Positions 61,083 to 64,000 of a stretch of DNA of 64,000 nt are shown piece after piece. The translations under genes were made by a program, and so were the position numbers. Source of the stretch: Bin55 sp963667455 (GTDB lineage: Bacteria; Pseudomonadota; Gammaproteobacteria; Pseudomonadales; Azotimanducaceae); NCBI GenBank assembly GCA_963667455.2, contig CAXXFR010000026.1, positions 372,001 to 436,000 of the forward strand, given 5' to 3'. Each line of letters opens with the position of its first letter. Position 1 is the stretch's first letter. Below the pieces are notes generated by a model, which was not told where the DNA came from, searched no databases, and saw only the letters and a list, made by a program, of their open reading frames with translations.

Positions 61083-63344
61083 GGCCACAATCCACTTGCG
61101 TCCGGCGGTCGAAAACTGAATTTCAAGCTGCAGTGAATCAGATTTGCCGCGAATACTCACAATAGTACCCTCGCCAAATATGCCGTGCTCTACGAATTGA
61201 CCTACCTTCCACGGGACATCCTCAGCTTGCCCCTGATCGTGATGTCTTGTAGGACGCGAATTGAATCGCTCCGATGGACTCGAGCGTTGCCAAGAGCGAG
61301 ATTCCCGCCTGCTATGGGAGCGACGTTGCCGAGCTTGAGTCTTGCGAACGTGCTCGATGTTGGCATCTCTAATCTCATCAAGAAAGCGAGAAGGAAGCCG
61401 AAACGTGGTTTGACTCCGAAACAAGGTTCGAGAAGACGCATGCGACAGATAAAGTATTCGCATGGATCTCGTTATCCCGACGTAGGCCAAACGTCTTTCC
61501 TCTTCTTCCGCTGACCGAGACTTTACGGCTGAAGAGTGTGGAAACAGGTCTTCCTCCAAGCCGGTGATGAAGACCACGGGAAACTCGAGCCCTTTGGCGG
61601 CGTGTAGAGTCATGAGCTGCACGGCATCGAGTCCCTCGGCCTGATACTCTCCCGAATCGAGCAATGCGAGGTCCAGAAAGTCGCGCAACAACTCTCGGTT
61701 GTCAGTCTTCGCCGGCTGACCTTCACTGTTCAAGGGCAAGACGGTTGAACCGGTGAACTGTTCGGCCGCAACAATCAGTTCCTCCATGTTCTCCTGTCGG
61801 GTTCGACCGGATTCCCCTTTTTCCTTGCCGTAGTGGTCCCACAATTTCGAATCGTAGACCGCATGAGTTGCAACATCCTTCAGCGGCTTCCCCTCTGCCG
61901 CCTCCGACATGCCCCGCACCAGATCCACCAGATTCTGCAAGCTCCCGCGTGCCCGTGCAGTCAAGCCCTCTTCGGCAATGCAATCCTTTGCCGCCTGCCA
62001 GAGAGAGCAAGACTTCGACTGAGCAAGACTTCGGAGATCCTCCATCGTCTTTGCGCCAATTCCTCTTGGCGGCATGTTGATTACTCGTTCAACCGCCACA
62101 TCGGAGTGTGGATCCAGCATTAGCGTCATGTACGCAATGGCGTTTCGAATCTCGGCGCGTTCGTAGAACCGCGTCCCGCCGTGAATGCGATAGGGAATCT
62201 TGTACTCGCTGAATATCTGCTCCAAGACCCGCGATTGCGCATTGTTGCGATACAGAATCGCGATTTCCGATGCTTCGAATGTCCCTTCGTCTTGCCACTG
62301 CTTGCACTTGTCCGCCACAAACCTAGCTTCTTCAAACTCCGAGTACGCGTTGAAAATTCGGATGGGTTCGCCTCGACCTGCTTGAGTCCAAAGCGTCTTA
62401 TCCAGTCTCGTTGCGTTGTTCTGGATCAGCTTGTTGGCGGCATCGAGGATGGTCTGAGTTGACCGATAGTTCTGCTCAAGACGAAGTACCTTCGCATCCG
62501 CATACTCAGTCTGAAACTGCAGGATGTTTTCGAGTCTTGCGCCTCTCCAGCTGTAGATCGACTGATCGTCGTCTCCCACCGCCATGACGTGGTTGTCATT
62601 GCCCGCCAACAGCCGGATCCAAGCGAATTGAATACCGTTGGTGTCTTGAAACTCGTCCACCAACAGATAGCGAAAACGCCGTCGATAGCGTTCGAGTAGC
62701 TCCTTGTCGTCAAGCCAGAGTTCGTGCGACCGCAACAGCATCTCGGCGAAATCAACCAACCCGCCTTCCATGGTGAGCTTCTCGTACTTGCGGTAGAGGT
62801 CCAGGTAGATCTTCTGCTGCCACGACTCTTGTTCCACCACATGGCGAGCACGCTGACCTTCCTCCTTCTGTCGGTTGATGAATCCGGCGACTTCTTTGGC
62901 TCCTATAGACTTTTCGTCGATGTTTTCTTGCTTCATCAATCGCTTGATCAAGCGAAGCTGGTCTGCAGAGTCGATCACTTGAAAGTTGGAAGGAAGTCCC
63001 GCCTCTCTCCAGTGAATCCGCAAGAGTCGATGTGCAAGACCGTGAAAGGTGCCCACCCACATCGTGCCAACCGGCATATCCAGCAGATTGCCGATCCGAG
63101 TACGCATCTCGGTTGCAGCCTTGTTGGTGAATGTGACTGCCAAGATCTCCTGAGGGAAGTAGCTTTGACGCTCGATGAGCCATGCCACTCGATGGACTAG
63201 GACTCTAGTTTTTCCGGAGCCAGCTCCGGCAAGCACGAGCATGTTGCCGGGAGGTGCGGCGACCGCCTCGCGTTGAACTTCGTTCAGGTCTTGAAGAAGA
63301 GGGTCAGAGTTGTCGGTGTGCGTTGCTATTGATGGGTTAGACAA
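61062..63344 (-). CDS. uvrD: DNA helicase II UvrD
   Basis: The 760-residue superfamily 1 helicase acts in nucleotide excision and mismatch repair. Motifs: GAGSGKT (I), TFTNKAA (Ia), VDEFQDTN (II), VGDDDQSIYSWRGA (III), RLEQNYRS (IV), MTLHAAKGLEFPVVF (V) and VGITRSMRILYLS (VI). A basic Arg/Ser-rich linker (about 672-705) leads to a C-terminal Tudor-like domain (VGQFVEHGIFGEGTIVSI) used for RNA polymerase contact in UvrD/PcrA. It is about 40 residues longer than the E. coli protein. Confidence 0.97.
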   Translation of the reverse strand: MSNPSIATHTDNSDPLLQDLNEVQREAVAAPPGNMLVLAGAGSGKTRVLVHRVAWLIERQSYFPQEILAVTFTNKAATEMRTRIGNLLDMPVGTMWVGTFHGLAHRLLRIHWREAGLPSNFQVIDSADQLRLIKRLMKQENIDEKSIGAKEVAGFINRQKEEGQRARHVVEQESWQQKIYLDLYRKYEKLTMEGGLVDFAEMLLRSHELWLDDKELLERYRRRFRYLLVDEFQDTNGIQFAWIRLLAGNDNHVMAVGDDDQSIYSWRGARLENILQFQTEYADAKVLRLEQNYRSTQTILDAANKLIQNNATRLDKTLWTQAGRGEPIRIFNAYSEFEEARFVADKCKQWQDEGTFEASEIAILYRNNAQSRVLEQIFSEYKIPYRIHGGTRFYERAEIRNAIAYMTLMLDPHSDVAVERVINMPPRGIGAKTMEDLRSLAQSKSCSLWQAAKDCIAEEGLTARARGSLQNLVDLVRGMSEAAEGKPLKDVATHAVYDSKLWDHYGKEKGESGRTRQENMEELIVAAEQFTGSTVLPLNSEGQPAKTDNRELLRDFLDLALLDSGEYQAEGLDAVQLMTLHAAKGLEFPVVFITGLEEDLFPHSSAVKSRSAEEEERRLAYVGITRSMRILYLSHASSRTLFRSQTTFRLPSRFLDEIRDANIEHVRKTQARQRRSHSRRESRSWQRSSPSERFNSRPTRHHDQGQAEDVPWKVGQFVEHGIFGEGTIVSIRGKSDSLQLEIQFSTAGRKWIVANTPQLT

Positions 63345-63611
63345 GGCTAGTAGCTATGATCAATTATGAATTTTCGGAGAGATATGTTAGCACCCATGCT
63401 CAGTTGCAAAATCGATATGCTCTCATCGGTCAAGGAAATCGTGACGAAGCCTCGATGCTCCACCGTGAAATGCTGGCAATTCGACTCTCAGACTGTTTAC
63501 GTTGCAACTACTACCTTGTCGACCAATCATTGACCGGCAATTGTTGGTTATCGTAAGTAAGATGTCAGGTTAGCTAATACATTTCTGACGGATTAGCAAG
63601 TTAATCAATTC
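63345..63611. other. Intergenic region between uvrD and the DUF6088 gene
   Basis: These 267 bases are AT-rich. An open frame at 63356-63556 has no recognisable features. It should contain the divergent promoters of uvrD and the accessory gene, but I cannot point to one with confidence. Confidence 0.4.
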
Positions 63612-64000
63612 ATGCGGAGCCTTCCCAAACGAATCATGGACACAGCCGATGCTCTTCCGGAGGCCACTCCGTTGTGTCCAGGTTCGTTCCTTCACTTCGG
63701 AAGTCGAGCGGCTGTCGACCAAGCGTTGTCTCGGCTGGCACGATCAGGCCATTTGATGAGAATCTGTCAGGGCATCTACATGCGACCGATTAGGACTCGT
63801 TTTGGGATTCGAGCTCCCAGCGTTGGCAAGGTCATCTCTGCGCTCGCAGATCTCTGGGGAGAGACGATTGTTCCCAGTGGTGGATCGGCGGCAAATCGTC
63901 TCGGCTTGACAAGGCAAAATCCGGTCCGCATGGTCTTCCTGACATCAGGCCACAACAGAAAGTTGAAATTGGGTGGCAGTGTTGTTGAGTTGCGCCATGC
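63612..64000 (+). CDS. DUF6088/AbiEi-like antitoxin, N-terminal part (cut by window edge)
   Basis: An open frame from ATG 63612 through the window end (129 codons). Seen are an N-terminal winged-helix-like part (ALSRLARSGHLMRICQGIYMRP) and the PSGGSAANRLGLTRQNPVRMVFLTSG segment, which is typical of DUF6088 and AbiEi-type antitoxins of type IV toxin-antitoxin pairs. The nucleotidyltransferase toxin gene would be expected right of the window. It probably binds its own promoter. Confidence 0.82.
   Translation, partial: MRSLPKRIMDTADALPEATPLCPGSFLHFGSRAAVDQALSRLARSGHLMRICQGIYMRPIRTRFGIRAPSVGKVISALADLWGETIVPSGGSAANRLGLTRQNPVRMVFLTSGHNRKLKLGGSVVELRH

Overview
The window looks like the chromosome of a heterotrophic, probably marine gammaproteobacterium of moderate GC. 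Evidence: the rpoZ-spoT-ridA-recG gene order, ubiA, waaA, tolC, trmB, rpoH with an RpoH box, TonB-dependent and TRAP transport, and many exported hydrolases. No rRNA, tRNA, CRISPR array or intact insertion sequence was seen. Both ends cut a gene: a DUF4143-type ATPase on the left and a DUF6088/AbiEi-like antitoxin gene on the right.

Layout: 0.6-12 kb is housekeeping and accessory (DUF5916 outer-membrane protein, enoyl-CoA isomerase-like protein, trmB, rpoH, a helical-repeat exported protein, a serine hydrolase, an ammonium transporter). 12-16.6 kb has an aminotransferase, thiD-thiE-tenI-like and a nucleoside-hydrolase-like protein. 16.6-22.6 kb has a Tat-exported thiol-dioxygenase-like cupin, a ThDP enzyme, and an operon of solute-binding protein, output-less HAMP sensor and OFA-type MFS carrier. 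22.5-24.6 kb is a solitary DNA methyltransferase with flanks of different composition. 26.4-30.4 kb is a TPP riboswitch followed by thiC-thiO-thiS-thiG. With thiD/thiE this covers most of thiamine synthesis; thiF, thiL and a cysteine desulfurase are not in the window.

Two things stand out. First, at 30446-30664 (minus strand) there is a gene missed by ordinary translation because it has an in-frame TGA. Read as selenocysteine it gives a complete 72-residue SelW/Rdx protein with a CxxU motif, and a SECIS-like hairpin sits just behind the TGA. Second, 32602-37460 is a tightly coupled four-gene operon: a MotA/TolQ/ExbB-type channel, two B-type (ExbD/MotB-like) subunits of which only one keeps the membrane aspartate, and a membrane-anchored protein with two sulfatase-modifying-factor-like domains. 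That combination recalls the GldKLM motor of type IX secretion, but the proteins are different. A TPR protein with a TonB-like C-terminus and a TonB-dependent receptor follow.

43.8-50.5 kb holds an S9 peptidase, an Hsp20 gene with a good sigma-32 promoter, waaA, tolC and an acyl-CoA dehydrogenase. 50.6-55.5 kb is rpoZ-spoT-ridA-recG; this SpoT keeps its hydrolase motif but has lost synthetase residues. 55.5-63.3 kb is rubredoxin, ubiA, a TRAP transporter (dctQM) with two tandem dctP copies, and uvrD. The spacer between the dctP copies still carries a uvrD fragment and the 3' end of dctM, which records how the duplication arose.
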